Source: Xanthostigma xanthostigma
Taxonomy: Eukaryota > Arthropoda > Insecta > Raphidioptera > Raphidiidae
NCBI GenBank assembly: GCA_963575645.1
Contig: OY754464.1
Coordinates: forward strand, 44,196,192-44,260,191
Reading direction: 5' to 3'
Length of the DNA stretch: 64,000 nt
How positions within the stretch are numbered: the first letter of the stretch is position 1; every line of letters begins with the position of its first letter. The translations under genes were made by a program, and so were the position numbers. The notes below the pieces were generated by a model. That model saw nothing but the letters and a program-made list of their open reading frames with translations. It did no database searches and was not told where the DNA came from. Below are positions 1-11,700 of this stretch, piece by piece.

Positions 1-147
1 AAAAAATCTGAAATTGATAATATTATCGAAAATAGGTCGAAATAGTCAAACCTTTCGTCTAACAATACATTTATAATCGTCACAAATTCGAATTAAAGTT
101 GACAATGTGTAAGCGACAATTCGAGTTGTGAGTAAAGTGAGGTTATA
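1..147. other. unassigned AT-rich sequence
   Basis: No coding frame, repeat or RNA gene could be recognised. The segment leads into the dispersed repeat that begins near 148. Confidence 0.5.
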
Positions 148-656
148 AATTAAAAACTCGGGTCGCAGTGCGAAACCCTGCCGACAATATAGTGTATTTG
201 CTTTAATAGGCAGTGTGGCTCCTATTGTATAAACTTAACTTTGATTTTGAACAAAATAAAAAAAAAATACCCCTTAATACACCCCTTAAAACAACATTTT
301 TTAATTAATTTCAATACTACATATCAATTCAACATCTGTACCAAATTATATATACCCTTCAGTATGTAAATCTATGTGTTTTCATAAAATTTGTAAGTCC
401 GGTCCTGTCGGACCGATTTTATTAAAATTTTAGCAGTACATTTTAATAATTACTAAAGGGTTAAATTTCAAATTTGAAATGATTCCGATAATTTTTTCGG
501 TATTTTTGGGCCCTAAAACTTTTTTCAACCCCTAAATACCACCCTTAACATGGCCCGATTGGGCCCATTTTAAATAGGCTTCGTGCGGTGATGGATTCCA
601 ACGTGTGGACCAAATTTGGTTTAAATCGATTAAGTCTGTCGAGAGTTATCGTGCTA

Positions 657-727
<71 letters not shown>

Positions 728-862
728 TAAACATACTTTTCCAAAAATGGTGCCAAAGTGTTTAGAAGGGTATGAAACGTCGAGAAAATTTGGTCCGACC
801 CCTAGGTCCCGCCATCCCACCGACGCCAATAGTGTAAGTGCCTTATGGCAAATACACTAATA
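148..862 (+). repeat. dispersed repeat B, copy 1
   Basis: The segment is closely matched in reverse orientation at 30179-30861 and in part at 60765-61050; a diverged copy lies near 27085-27265. It begins with ACTCGGGTCGCAGTGCGAAA and ends with GGCAAATACACTA. AGTGTATTTGC appears near the left end and in inverted form at the right end, giving a short terminal inverted repeat. A TA microsatellite sits at the same internal position in the reverse copy. The overlapping small open frames on both strands run through the TA tract and are probably not genes. It looks like a non-autonomous element; the superfamily is not known. Confidence 0.7.
660..719. repeat. (TA)n microsatellite
   Basis: About 30 TA dinucleotides in a row, inside repeat B. 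The reverse-orientation copy has an interrupted TA tract at about 30302-30350, so the tract belongs to the element. Confidence 0.95.
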
Positions 863-1109
863 AGGGGCAAGGTTGCATGGTTGATACGTCCAATTGCAAT
901 TTCTTCGACAATCTGACAAAATGTGTGTTTTGAACTATTATAACATTGATTACTATAGTGGTAAAGTTTAGTGTGCATAGGCTTTTTCGCGCTCAAAATT
1001 AAAATAATGTGAAAAATTTCAAGAGAACAGATTTTGTAGTTTACGTCTGTTAGACGTTTATTTTTTATTTCCCAAAGAGTAGCTTATGCTATTTTTACCC
1101 GACTACTAC
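863..1109. other. unassigned spacer
   Basis: Nothing recognisable between repeat B and the first fold-back palindrome. Confidence 0.5.
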
Positions 1110-2122
1110 TACAGTCATTTGGTAGTTTTACCTGGAAAGTTTTCCGGGAGTTTTGAAAATTGGTAATTTTATAGATTTTGAGGTGCTCTTTCCGAATTTC
1201 GACTTTGCCACCTTGTATTTTTGCCGCTCGCGCCGCCATATTGGAAAAATAGCGCCTAAAAGCAGTTTTTGGACAATATCTCCTTTCCGACTAATTTTAC
1301 GATAAAAACAGTTAGGTACAAAATGAAACTGGAGACAATTTCCTACAATTCATGTACCTACCTTTTTTTCATAAAGTCAATAGTTTTGGCGTACGAGCGC
1401 CGCAAAGTGTACACCAACGCGCATTTTGGCCAAAAACTCCTTTCCACACCACCTTGAGGTAGAGTAAGTGGCGCGTTTTTTTTAATGTGGTATCCTCAAT
1501 AGGCCTAATCTACATGCAATTTAATGTGCTAAAATTTAGCGTATTCTCTTTTGCTTTATTGTTCTCGATGGACCAGGTGTTGCAAATTCATCGTCTGTAG
1601 TACCAATCGGTACATTTGGTACTACAGACGATGAATTTGCAACACCTGGTCCATCGAGAACAATAAAGCGAAGGAGAATACGCTAAATATTAGCACATTA
1701 AATTGCATGTGGATTAGGCCTATTGAGGATACCACATTAAAAAAAACGCGCCACTTACTCTACCTCAAGGTGGTGTGGAAAGGAGTTTTTGGCCAAAATG
1801 CGCATTGGTGTACACTTTGCGGCGCTCGTACGCCAAAACTATTGACTTTATGAAACAAAGGTAAGTACATGAATTGTAGGAAATTGTCTCTAGTTTCATT
1901 TTGTACCTAACTGTTTTTATCGTAAAATTAGTCGGAAAGGAGATATTGTCCAAAAACTGCTTTTAGGCGCTATTTTTCCAATATGGCGGCGCGAGCGGCA
2001 AAAATACGAGGTGGCAAAGTCGAAATTCGGAAAGAGCACCTCAAAATCTATAAAATTACCAATTTTCAAAACTCCCGGAAAACTTTCCATGTAACCACTA
2101 TATTTCTCACCAAATGACTGTA
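1110..2122. repeat. fold-back palindrome FB1, about 1.0 kb
   Basis: Two arms of roughly 490 bp are inverted copies of each other around a 9-nt centre at 1607-1615. The outer ends are TACAGTCATTTGGT at 1110-1123 and its complement at 2109-2122. The arms differ by a few substitutions and a short insertion in the right arm. Each arm holds the same 62-codon open frame (1269-1457 plus strand, 1765-1953 minus strand), differing at one residue, simply because the arms are copies; I do not regard it as a gene. This fits a fold-back or long-TIR non-autonomous DNA transposon. No target duplication was certain. Confidence 0.85.
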
Positions 2123-2500
2123 TGTACTATACGGCGAAGCCAAAAGGAAGGGTTATGAGTTTATCAGTCTATGTACGTATGTTTGTATTTACGGATGTTC
2201 CACCGTAGTGTCTAAACTATTCTTCCGATTTTGATAAATAAGGTGTCAATCGATTCGCTATTATGGCCCGGGTAATATAGACTACATTTATTTTTGAATT
2301 TTGGTCCCAGAAGGGAGTAAATTGAAAACAAATAAAGAATAAGTTAAAAAAATAATTTAAATAAAAAATCAATAATTTAAATTTTTTAAATTTAAATTTA
2401 AACAATTTAAATAAAAATAATAATTAAAATAAAACTGAAACCCGACTACTGAAAAGTATCAAACAAGAAAATATATTATATAATATATATTATACATTAT
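2123..2500. other. spacer with a composite-repeat-like fragment
   Basis: A short stretch near 2285-2325 (TTTTTGAATTTTGGTCCCAG) resembles the tail module of the composite repeat seen at 34.7, 37.4 and 46.1 kb. The remainder is AT-rich and ends in an alternating AT run. No gene is seen. Confidence 0.4.
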
Positions 2501-3304
2501 GGTTTTTAAAAACCGAACACCTGATTTATTCCCTTAGGTTGCATTCAAAGGAATTTTACCCCCTGTAATAATCTTCATAGTTTCAGGGGGGAAATCGATT
2601 GCCGGATTTTTTTATGACCTAGTGCATTCCGGTGCAGTGCAATGCACTTGCACTCATTTTTTTTAAATGGGGGACCCCGTTTTTTTTGCAGTTTCTGTTT
2701 TTTTATGAAAAAATAAACACTTTTTGTTCCGGATATTTAAATAAAAAACGCGAGTCTGACCGGATAACCGCTCAAAATTATGCCACGCACGAAATCGCGT
2801 TTCGACGCGTCGAATCCAAGTTTCCGGGTATTTACCTTGCCTGTGTTGTGGGAAAACAATCAAAACAATATGGAAGGAGAAATAAGGTTATGATAGAATA
2901 AGGATATGATTTGTTTATTATTGATGATTATTTCTCCTTCTTCCTTGATATTTTCATCTTGTTTTGATTGTCAAATACCCGAAAACTTGGATTCGACGCG
3001 TCGAAACGCGATTTCGTGCGTGGCATAATTTTGAGCGGTTATCCGGTCAGACTTGCGTTTTTTATTTAAATATCCGGGACAAAAAGTGTTTATTTTTTCA
3101 TAAAAAATCCGAAACTGCAAAAAAAACGGGGTCCCCATTTAAAAAAAATGAGTGCAAATGCATTGCACTGCACCGGAATGCACTAGGTCATAAAAAAATC
3201 CGGCAATCGATTTCTCCCCTGAAACTATGAAGATTATTACAGGGGGTAAAATTCCTTTGAGTGCAACCTAAGGGAATAAATCAGGTGTTCGGTTTTTAAA
3301 AAAC
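2501..3304. repeat. fold-back palindrome FB2, about 0.8 kb
   Basis: The sequence reads as its own reverse complement apart from a short centre near 2895-2935. The outer ends are GGTTTTTAAAAACC-like at both sides, and the arms are about 390 bp. The open frames at 2632-2901 and 2964-3230 fall in opposite arms and are palindrome by-products. It is interpreted as a fold-back element with near-identical arms. Confidence 0.85.
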
Positions 3305-3306
3305 CA

Positions 3307-3919
3307 AGATTCTCCAATTCAAAATAAAACGATTAAGCGAAATATGCTTAATACACCGTATAATTTTACTCAAATCGGCACACTTGTTAAATATCATAAA
3401 ATGCACCTAACAATAAAAAAATTAGTTCAGTACGCTCTACCAGTGGCGTACGGCAGGAGTAAGTAATGCTTGTACCCCTTCTAAATGTTACGCCGCTGTC
3501 TAAATTTTAATTTTGACTATAATTTTAATTTTTTTGATATTTTCTAAGTCAATAATGTACACTTGTTAGTTTGTTGTCAAGTCATTGGTTTTCGAGATAT
3601 TCGCAGTTTTTTTAAGACAAAATTGTAAAAATGAATACTATTAATAATAATAATACAAATAAAAAGTACATGTCTATCTATCTTTAACTGCGAATATCTC
3701 GAAAACCAATGACTTTACAACAAACTAACAAGTGTACATTATTGACTTAGAAAATATCAAAAAAATTAAAATTATAGTGAAAATTAAAATTTAGACAGCA
3801 GCGTAACATTTAGAAGGGGTACAAGCATTACTTACTCCTGCCGTACGCCACTGGTAGAGCGAGTAACATTTTATCTAAGCATATTTCGCTTAATCGTTTT
3901 ATTTTGAATTGGAGAATCT
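3307..3919. repeat. fold-back palindrome FB3, about 0.6 kb
   Basis: It begins AGATTCTCCAATTC and ends with the complement GAATTGGAGAATCT. The arms match over about 270 bp, with an imperfect patch near 3345-3425 against 3860-3875. The loop lies around 3620-3680. It starts two bases after FB2 ends, so the two palindromes abut. No coding potential. Confidence 0.85.
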
Positions 3920-4119
3920 GCGGTTGTTCTATGTCTCATTCTTAATGGGACACCCTGTATATGAGGTCTCTCTATAGTCCAAGCTCCCATGACAGAAAAA
4001 GTTACCCCTACAAACACCTCAAAATTATAAAGTCAAAATGGCTGAAAAGCATGTAAGAAACATGTTACGCCCGCCAGACTAGTAAAAATTTGTTAATTGT
4101 TATTTTTTATGAATTTTTG
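3920..4119. other. unassigned spacer
   Basis: It contains GGGACACCCTGTAT at about 3948-3961, a motif type common near insect transposon ends. No further structure is seen. Confidence 0.35.
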
Positions 4120-4600
4120 AATTTAAAAAAACATGATTTTTTTCCAAAACACCTGCTTGAAATTTATACAATGTGTAGTAAATAATATACCATTTTTTTT
4201 TAAATTGTTTGGCTGACAATTTTTGTTAATAAATTTGTCAGACTTCATTTGTTATAAATTATTTTTTTTTATGAAAATACACGTCATAACACCTTGAATT
4301 TTTTTTAAATAAAGTTTAAGATCTCCTAATACAACTTGTCTGGCTGACAACTTTTGTTAATAAAATTGCCAGACTTCATTTGTTATATTTTTTTTTTTTA
4401 TGAAGTCTGTCATAGCAAAAAACATTTTTTCGCTGACAGACCAATTTTTATGCAGAAAATAGATGTCAAACCTTCTTTCAGAAAAAAATTAAGGTGGTGT
4501 TTTGACACGGCCCTTGTAAAAGCTGATTTGTTTATGAAAAAAACGCTGTCACGGCGCTTAAAAATTGAATCTGACATGGAAAAAACAATATTTTGATGAT
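4120..4600 (+). repeat. dispersed repeat with a 131-bp direct duplication
   Basis: CTGACAATTTTTGTTAATAAA-like sequence followed by CAGACTTCATTTGTTAT occurs near 4208-4262 and again near 4340-4394. The first part (4125-4260) is repeated at 61058-61200. The 80-codon frame across 4354-4596 has low complexity and no recognisable domain, so it is not called as a gene. Confidence 0.55.
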
Positions 4601-4905
4601 ACATCCTTAAGAATTAGAAACATTCTTTGATGAGTTACAGACAAGTATTGATCCGATTTCACTGAAATGGACGAATAAACCGGAACCAGACCTAAACGTA
4701 ACCTTAATTTCTAGACTCTAAAATGAAGCTTACATCCATTTTTTCATAATTTGGGGTCGTCTTTATTTCAGGTGACTGGCTTACTGTTGCTAGATATAAT
4801 GAACATTCTTGAAATTGACAATATTTTCTCATTGCAATTCGTCGATAAATAAGTCGAAATCTAAGTTTACTTAAATTACCGCTATAACAATTTTCATTAG
4901 TCGAC
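4601..4905. other. unassigned spacer before the R1-like LINE
   Basis: No homology recognised. The LINE frame starts near 4906, consistent with 5' truncation. Confidence 0.4.
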
Positions 4906-6262
4906 ATGTGGGGTAGCAAAGAGCGGAGGGTTAATAGCCGCAGGAGACCTTATTGCCTAGTCGTAACTCTGGACCTAAAGAATGCTTTCAACTCGGCCCG
5001 GTGGGACCGAATATGGCACCAATTGAAAGAGAGATTCGACATTCCCGCCTATCTCAAGAGGATTATTACCAGTTATTTAACAAACAGGGTACTATGGATC
5101 GATACGACAGAGGGAGCGAAACGATACAATCGATCAGTCCTGGGACCGACTCTTTGGAACGTCCTTTACGACGGACTACTGAAGGAAGAAATGCCACCGG
5201 AAGTCGAACTCGTTGCGATACGGACGACCTTGCAGCGATTATCATCGGGGAGAAGGATAATCTACAAGAGGTATTCCAAGAAGTCATGAGAAGGGTGGGA
5301 CACTGGATGGAGACGAATGGACTGTCCCTAGCCACCCAAAAGACTGAGGCCGTTCTCATCACTGGTAAGAAGAAGCGGGAGAACATATCATTGCGGTATG
5401 GGGACCGCACCCTAGGCACACAATCTTCTATCCGATATCTAGGAGTACAACTTGACCAAAGGCTAAGCTTCAGACAACACCTGCAATATACAGGCGAAAA
5501 GGCGGGAAAAACCATAAAGGCTATTGCCAGAATCCTTCCCAATATTGGTGGACCATGCCAAAACAAACGGAGGATATTAGTTGGCGTGGGTACGTCAGTA
5601 CTACTATATGGAGCGCCAATATGGGCTGAGGCCTTGAATTGCTCCTCTTTCCGTAGGCTGATATGTCCAGCCTACAGACAATGGGCAATAAGTGTGACTT
5701 CCGCCTATAGGACGATATCTGGCGAAGCGGTGCTGGTGATTGCGGGATTCCCACCGATCGAATTACTAGCTAAAGAAAGAAGAAGCCAATATAATAGGAA
5801 ACACGGACTTAAGGAGGAGACCGGAAATATAGATTGGCAATGGGACAGAGGGAAAACAATCCTACAATGGCAGTCAAGATGGGACAACACGACCAAGAGA
5901 AGGTGGAATCATAAACTTATCCCTGACATAGGGAAGTGGGTGCACAGGAAACACGGTCAGGTTGATTTCTACCTCACACAGCTGTCTGGACATGGAGGCT
6001 TCAGGCAGTATCTGACGAGGATAGGGGCAGGAAACACCTCGGAGTGTCTAACTTGTCTTGAGCAAGTTGAGAGTGCAGAGCACGTACTCCTTGACTGCGT
6101 GCGTTTTGACAGAGAGCGGAGGAAACTGGAATGTAGCATGGGTGCCGTGCTCACCTCTGGAAATTATGTTAGCACTACTGTAGGATTTTTAAAAGAAGAC
6201 CGGTCTATGGAATGTAGGAATGACCTTATTGCAGAAGAGCGCACATATATTTTATATTAGTA
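4906..6262 (+). pseudogene. R1-clade reverse transcriptase, frameshifted
   Basis: The first frame (4906 to about 5220) carries the RT motif VTLDLKNAFNSARWD and, in damaged form, the SVLGPTLWN box, in which the residues before SVLGP are altered. The second frame (about 5205-6260) carries the tail of the catalytic box as TDDLAAII, then WMETNGLSLATQKTEAVLI, the thumb motif YLGVQLDQRLSF, and the R1-type segment TSAYRTISGEAVLVIAGFPP. A C-terminal CX2CX8HX4C cluster (CLTC...H...C) is intact. The frame change falls inside the catalytic box near 5210-5225 and looks like a single-base loss, so the enzyme is dead. The SAYRT...AG.PPIELLAKER pattern is typical of the R1 clade. Upstream endonuclease is missing. 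Confidence 0.85.
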
Positions 6263-6948
6263 AAAGGTAATGATCCTGGAACCGCTTCTATGCAATAAGA
6301 GAGTCCAGTCGATCAATCGTTGTGGTATCGCGATAATTGTACTCTTGCCATAGCCGTACGACTATACAGCGACACTTGCTAACAGTACAAAAAAAATCAT
6401 ACACCAGAGAGTACATAGGCGTGCGTCCACGGACTAAGTTGAGGGGTGTTGTCTGAATATCAAAATGGAAAGTAAAAGGGAAAAACAGTTAGAAGTGGCG
6501 CTAGGGAGATCATAGCGAATGTAATTAAAATGTGCGACTTATAGGCTCAAAATAATGCCTTAAAAATTAAAGCTATACATTGTTTGCATGCCTTGCTATG
6601 CACCGCCTATGAATTCCGATAATTTGGGAACACATCAGCGACTTCTTCTTTCGCCGATCGCACAGTATGTTGCGCTCCGAAAAAGATTGGAAGGTTGGCC
6701 ATGAATATGCCGTGGCGAGAATTAAGACTCTCAGGAGAGAAGAAGAGTAACGGCAACGTTAAGCTTACTGCGCAGCAAATTGTCGAACGAGATGGGAGAA
6801 ACGGCTGATAAAGCCATAGCACCCTCCCGCGAGGGAATGACAGATCGTCGGTGCCGCGAGAGGGAGGGGGGCTTTGTTTCGATTCCCACACTACCCAGGA
6901 CCATCTCTGGGTGTTCGTAAAAAGGATTTCCCCCTCCCCAAAAAAAAG
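4906..6948 (+). mobile_element. R1-clade non-LTR retrotransposon, 5'-truncated
   Basis: The truncated element begins inside the reverse transcriptase domain and ends at a short poly(A) run near 6941-6948 after a C-rich, T-rich 3' end (GGATTTCCCCCTCCCC). Coding remnants occupy 4906-6262 and the rest reads as 3' untranslated sequence, possibly with a second insertion near 6260-6600. The A run directly abuts a copy of module C of the composite repeat in minus orientation, so the LINE probably inserted there. Endonuclease and ORF1 are absent. A second, opposite-strand fragment of the clade is at 58590-59075. Confidence 0.75.
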
Positions 6949-7190
6949 AGTTTACAGCTAACGCTTTTATAATTATGAACCTAAATTATTAATAAATTAT
7001 TAAACTGATTTTTTCCTTTCTGTGTTTCAGTATTTTCAATTGCTATTTTTATCTTAGATTAAGTTAATTAAATTAGATTATTAAGATCAAATTCTCGTTA
7101 AAAATATACACCGATTTTTAAACATAACGCCGGGGTTCATTATGTAAAATTCCGCGCCTTGTAATTCTTGAATTACTTGCGCATATACTC
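6949..7190 (-). repeat. composite repeat module C, partial
   Basis: On the minus strand this matches 29827-30060 and 38089-38198 joined to 44127-44250. The signature at its end is CAAGTAATTCAAGAATTACA (an inverted repeat in itself) followed by AGGCGCG. It was probably cut by the R1-like LINE on its left side. Confidence 0.7.
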
Positions 7191-8735
7191 CCACTGTTTT
7201 TTTTTTTTTAATATGGAAATCTACATAAGGGAATGTATGATTGTACCTATTTGATCATATATGCCCGATATTTAGAATTTTTAGCTGTGACAGACAGAGC
7301 GGAGGCCTGTGACGCTGAATTAATAAGTAGGTATGTAACGTCAGATCGAGTGCACTTGCTAACATTCCAATTTTCCGGGACAGTACAGTCGAATCAGATA
7401 AGGTGATCAATATTATAGCATGAATGAAATCAAGGCAAGATGTAAAGATGAACATTAAGAACTTTGATTGTTATAGACGCATGTAGTAATGAATGCCTAA
7501 TTTTAAAAATACTGTAGAAAAAAAATCACTTCCTTATGAATCTTGTGAAGTAAACAAACTGACGGACATGATGAAATTATAACGGTTTCGTGAAAATCTT
7601 AGAAGGATAAAACTAAATGTAAATGAAAGATTTTCATTTTTTGTTCGATTTTGAGTTAGTTTGGCGACCTATTTTTAATACGCAGAAAGGTTTAAGAGGT
7701 TAAACTATTTGCCAAAAATGTCTTCCGCGATACCTTAACTCGTATATATGTTTTTTTAATAGTACTTATTTAACGTTCATAGAACTAAAAACCCACTGAC
7801 TCTATAAAATGTCATTTTTGATTTATAAAAGATCGTAGAGTCTTTATCTAGTCATATTCATTGACATATTAAAACATAATATTTCAGTCTTATCATAATT
7901 TTGTATGTTGGGGACAGAGTTGAGTTTGTGTGTATTTTTTAGGTGTATATATGAGCAATATTTCTTTTTATTACGTCTCCTGAGAACACTAAAACATTAG
8001 GTCACGAGTCAAAGATTTTATAAATAATTCAATTTTCAAGCGTTGAAAATAAAGGAACATGCATGTACATTGTACCAACATACATACCAGAAAGAGGTAT
8101 AAACTCAAGTAAGTCAACAATAAAACAAGATAAGAAGACAGTAAACTTCTTCACCCACCAACATCGCTGCAAGTTGTCGACAAACTGTAGATAGATTACG
8201 TGTTTGACCTTTGTCCAAAGAAAGTTAAACCGCTCATTTCACAGGGCAGTTCGCATACTCGTGCCATTGATGAGTGATCATTTAACTATTACATTATTTA
8301 TTTGTATAATTTACAAAAGTGCCTAACACAAATTCAGACTGTAAACAACAAACTAATTAATTATTATTGGTTTACGTCAGAAATTTAAGTTTAGCACTTT
8401 CTAGTGCAATTTTAAAAGTTTTGAAAGTTCTTAGATATTGGAAACTAAAAAGACGCATACCTATCTACTAAATACAACATCAAAAAAACCCTAAACGACC
8501 TCAAAAGCGCTTAGTTGGAACATTGAATACGGATCCTAAAATGACAATGGAGTCAATTTTTAAATAGCAAATACTTAGTTATATACTATAGAGTATAGAC
8601 TATAGACCATCTAATTAATTTTATTGTAGGAATGAATTATGAAAATGTTTTGTTACTATTGAGAACATATTAGTACCTTTAAAAAACATTTCGCACTATG
8701 CAACAGACAAGGACAACCGAAAGAAGTTTGTTAGA
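7191..8735. other. 1.5 kb without recognisable features
   Basis: Several short frames are present (for example 7255-7455 minus), but none has a domain or credible composition. No palindrome or tandem array was noticed. It may be intergenic or intronic host sequence. Confidence 0.4.
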
Positions 8736-9115
8736 TAAAATAGAATAGAATTTATACAGCTTGTCCTCCGTATAAGCATGTATAAAAAGCTAATTGAGCG
8801 AATTCTGTCATATGAAATCTATATAAAATATTCTACTCTGTCGTTTAAGATAGGGTACTAATCGATGTGATTTAAATTGAGCGATTTTTAAGCAAAAAAA
8901 AACTCTTTTTTTTATTTGCTCTCATCTAGGATCAAAATTTTAAATCGGGAAACGCTAGGACCAACAGCGAGACGAATCGAACTAAAAAAAGTTTTTCAAA
9001 TTTGGTTAAGACGTTTAGGCTATACGTTGGATACAAAAAACTGCGTATACAGAACGTCACTTCCATCCGAAAAAAGATCTGAGCTAGTCTCAATTCGCGC
9101 CAAAAGAAGTTTTAC
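8736..9115 (+). repeat. composite repeat tail module
   Basis: It matches 37230-37540, 45930-46300 and 63840-63960 in the same orientation, and 22560-22700 and 34700-34870 inverted. Shared pieces are CTGATTTAAATTGAGCGA-like sequence, a run of A then T, GATCAAAATTTTAAATCGGG, and the end TTCGCGCC. This copy is diverged (GATGTGATTTAAATTGAGCG). The 67-codon frame at 8916-9119 is repeat sequence. Confidence 0.7.
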
Positions 9116-9808
9116 TTAAAAAAATATGTCCTTTCATTTCCCAATTTAAGCATTGCAATTAATCCTCAAAATCAAAATTCAATTTTTTGTGCTTCACGTT
9201 TGTAATTGGGCTATTACATTCTGTTTCTGTTTCAAATTTTGGCTTCAAATAGTTTAGAGGAAAATCGACTATGAAGGACTGACGGATGAGCACCGAAGAA
9301 ATTTCATAAGTATTCCGTTTGCACTAAACACTAAAACGAAAGTTTCGGTAGGTGTCTGGTTGTCTGTACCGGCTATTCTCTAAAGCCACTAAATGGATTT
9401 GAATACGATTTTTACCAGTCGATATGCTTGAGGAAGATTTTGATTTATAACAACTATCCGGGGCCCGATTTTGCTGCGCTGGGGTGAAAATCGGATTGAA
9501 CACCACACTGAGCTGATTCAAATGCGTTTTCTACCACTTGATATCTTATTACTTAAGAAAGGTTTAGGTTTATAATAGTTGTCCGGCCGATTTCGCTCGG
9601 ATCAAAATAGAATTGAATTCATGTTAGATTGAAACCAAGTTTATTTCAAAAGAGTTATGCAATATAATAGTATAGCCAATAATAATAATAAATGTAGGTC
9701 GCAGGATGTTAATTATCAGTTCGAGCGAATTAGCGAATCGAGCACACCCGGGCCAAGTCGACTGGTGTATCCACTTTCAGAGAAATGAACATTATTATAC
9801 TAATTATA
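9116..9808. other. unassigned, weakly repeated internally
   Basis: Two loosely similar stretches are present (about 9405-9500 and 9530-9615, both with TCGATATGCTT or TTGATATCTTA followed by GGAAGATTT or GAAAGGTTT and TTTATAA). No coding frame is credible. Confidence 0.35.
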
Positions 9809-10857
9809 GTGGCGTGTGTGAGTCGGAAAAAACCTCGAAAAATGTAAATAATATGAGTAGGAACGAGATTACCTCCCTCCACGTTTTCGAGGTTGCTGAA
9901 CACGGTGATAATATTAAAATTTCTCTTTGCGGTTGCGCAACCCCCCAAAACACCCAAAAACCACCCCCGAGTGGGGTTAAACGCGCATTACATTGTTTTA
10001 TTTCCAAGAAAAATGTTTGTTCCCTATTTTTGAGAATGCTAAGCACAGTGGTGGTGTTGAAAATTGCCGCCGACTCTCACCAACTACTCTGTCGGCCAAA
10101 TCTCACCGAATCGGGTGAATTATTTTTTTATATATATCGCTGGCAAAATTGGGTTATTTCCCCGTTTTCGAGGATGCTGAGCACGGTGGTGATGTTGAAA
10201 ATTTTTCCCGTTTGAAACTAAACTTTGGGAAGATGTTTGATATGCAATATGAAGAGCTCTATTGTTTTTGGGAAAAATCGGCGAGATATATGCTATAACG
10301 GTGCTTTTTATACAATAATAGTATACATTTCATAAAGGCTTATTATTCTACTTATTTTTTCAAGAAAGTTTCGTTAAAATTTTTTTTCTAAACTTCATAG
10401 TTTCGGAAATATTTTGACTTTAAAAAAGAACACGTTTCGGGGGTGAGATTTGGTCGGTGAGAGTCGGCGGCAATTTTCAACACCACCACGGTGCTTAACA
10501 TCCTCAAAAACGGAGAAATAATCTAGTTCTGCCGGCGATATAAAAAAAATACATGACCCGCTTTGGGGGTGAGTTTTAGCCGGTGGAGGGGTTGGTGAGA
10601 GTCGGCGGCAATTTTCAACGCTACTATCTTGCTTAGCATCCTCAAAAACAGGGAAAAAACTTTTTTTTCGGAATTAAAATAATGTAATGCGCGTTTAACC
10701 TCGTTCGGGAGTGGTTTTTGTCCGTTTTGGAGGGTTTCGCAACCTCAAAGAGAAATTTTCATATCACCACCGTGTTCAGCATCCTCAAAACGTGGGTGGG
10801 AGGTAATCTCATGCCGGCTCAAAATATTGACGTGTTCGTCCGACTCACACACGCCAC
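9809..10857. repeat. imperfect fold-back palindrome FB4 with internal repeats
   Basis: The terminal inverted repeats are GTGGCGTGTGTGAGTCGG at 9809-9826 and its complement at 10840-10857. Inside each arm, a motif close to TTTTCGAGGATGCTGAGCAC followed by GGTGGTG recurs about three times at 130-150 bp spacing (9880, 10028 and 10165 on plus; 10480, 10615 and 10765 on minus). The loop region 10203-10440 is a copy of the composite-repeat cap and tandem modules. The long frame 9706-10215 crosses the element edge and is not a gene. Confidence 0.7.
10203..10440 (-). repeat. composite repeat cap/tandem modules inside FB4
   Basis: On the minus strand it matches the module pair at 34100-34210 and 63400-63500: the end of one tandem unit, then the cap CATATCAAACATCTTCCCAA-like sequence. 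The NRF1-type site of this unit is degraded. It sits in the loop of FB4. Confidence 0.6.
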
Positions 10858-11700
10858 ATTACGTATATATGTATAGTGTATGAATTAAACTGGAATAGAT
10901 CAGGATGTCGTAATATTATTCTGCTAAGTACATATGAAACATCCTGCAAACAGTTTAAATTCGTCGGAATGTGTATAGGTACACTGATGTAGTTAACCTA
11001 TGATTCCCTGAAATGTCCAGAGATGTTTACCATTAGGTACTGTCAAGTCCCTGTGGTGTTCAGCACGTACTACACCATGTAGAGTTCATAAGAGATGAAA
11101 CACTTGGGTTGCCGTTTTGAATTAAATTTACATAAGACATTTGCTACCTAACTTTCGTCTTACATGAAATAAATGGAAACGCACAAAGAAATACATGCAT
11201 CGTAGTACAGAACGCAATTATTAATGTAACCATTTTGTTATATATATAGATAAATGTTATTTTGTGCAATAAAATAATGTTTAACAGTTGCCATATTTAA
11301 CACATTTTTTTTTATTTTTTGAAAAATAAAACTAGCATATTATGATTAAGTTTTGTTTTACATCATATTATATAAATTTTTGAAACTGTTTCGTCGTTAA
11401 TATTGCATTATGGTAATTAGATATTTCACAAACAATTAACTTTAACCCGGTTATATTTTTTTTAATAAAAAATGCTCCAGATAAAGTTATTTTTCTGAAT
11501 TTGTTGAAAAAATAAAGAGTGCTACTTAAAACAACAAAGTTTTAAAGCTGTGTACACTGGGAAAGTTACTAACTCAAAATTTAAAATAATGAAATGCGTG
11601 GAAAGTTTTCGCATGGAGACCCGGTGTAAAAAACGACGAGAGGTGTCGTGGAACACCCGGTTGGAACGAAGTTTTTTTCCCTTATTATTATTTATCATAT
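10858..11700. other. unassigned AT-rich sequence
   Basis: No recognisable gene or repeat. The segment 11600-11670 is less AT-rich (GGAGACCCGG...GGAACACCCGG) but has no open frame of note. Confidence 0.4.

Noticed and set aside
545-996. Open frames on both strands across the TA tract
   Set aside because: They translate a microsatellite and lie inside dispersed repeat B.
2632-3230. Frames of 89 and 88 codons
   Set aside because: They fall in the two arms of palindrome FB2 and in part mirror each other; no domain.
4354-4604. 80- and 64-codon frames on opposite strands
   Set aside because: Low complexity, overlapping each other, within a dispersed repeat.
5066-6154. Minus-strand frames up to 166 codons
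   Set aside because: Shadows of the R1-like reverse transcriptase on the plus strand.
9706-10215. 169-codon frame
   Set aside because: Runs from unique sequence into palindrome FB4 and encodes its internal repeats; no recognisable domain.
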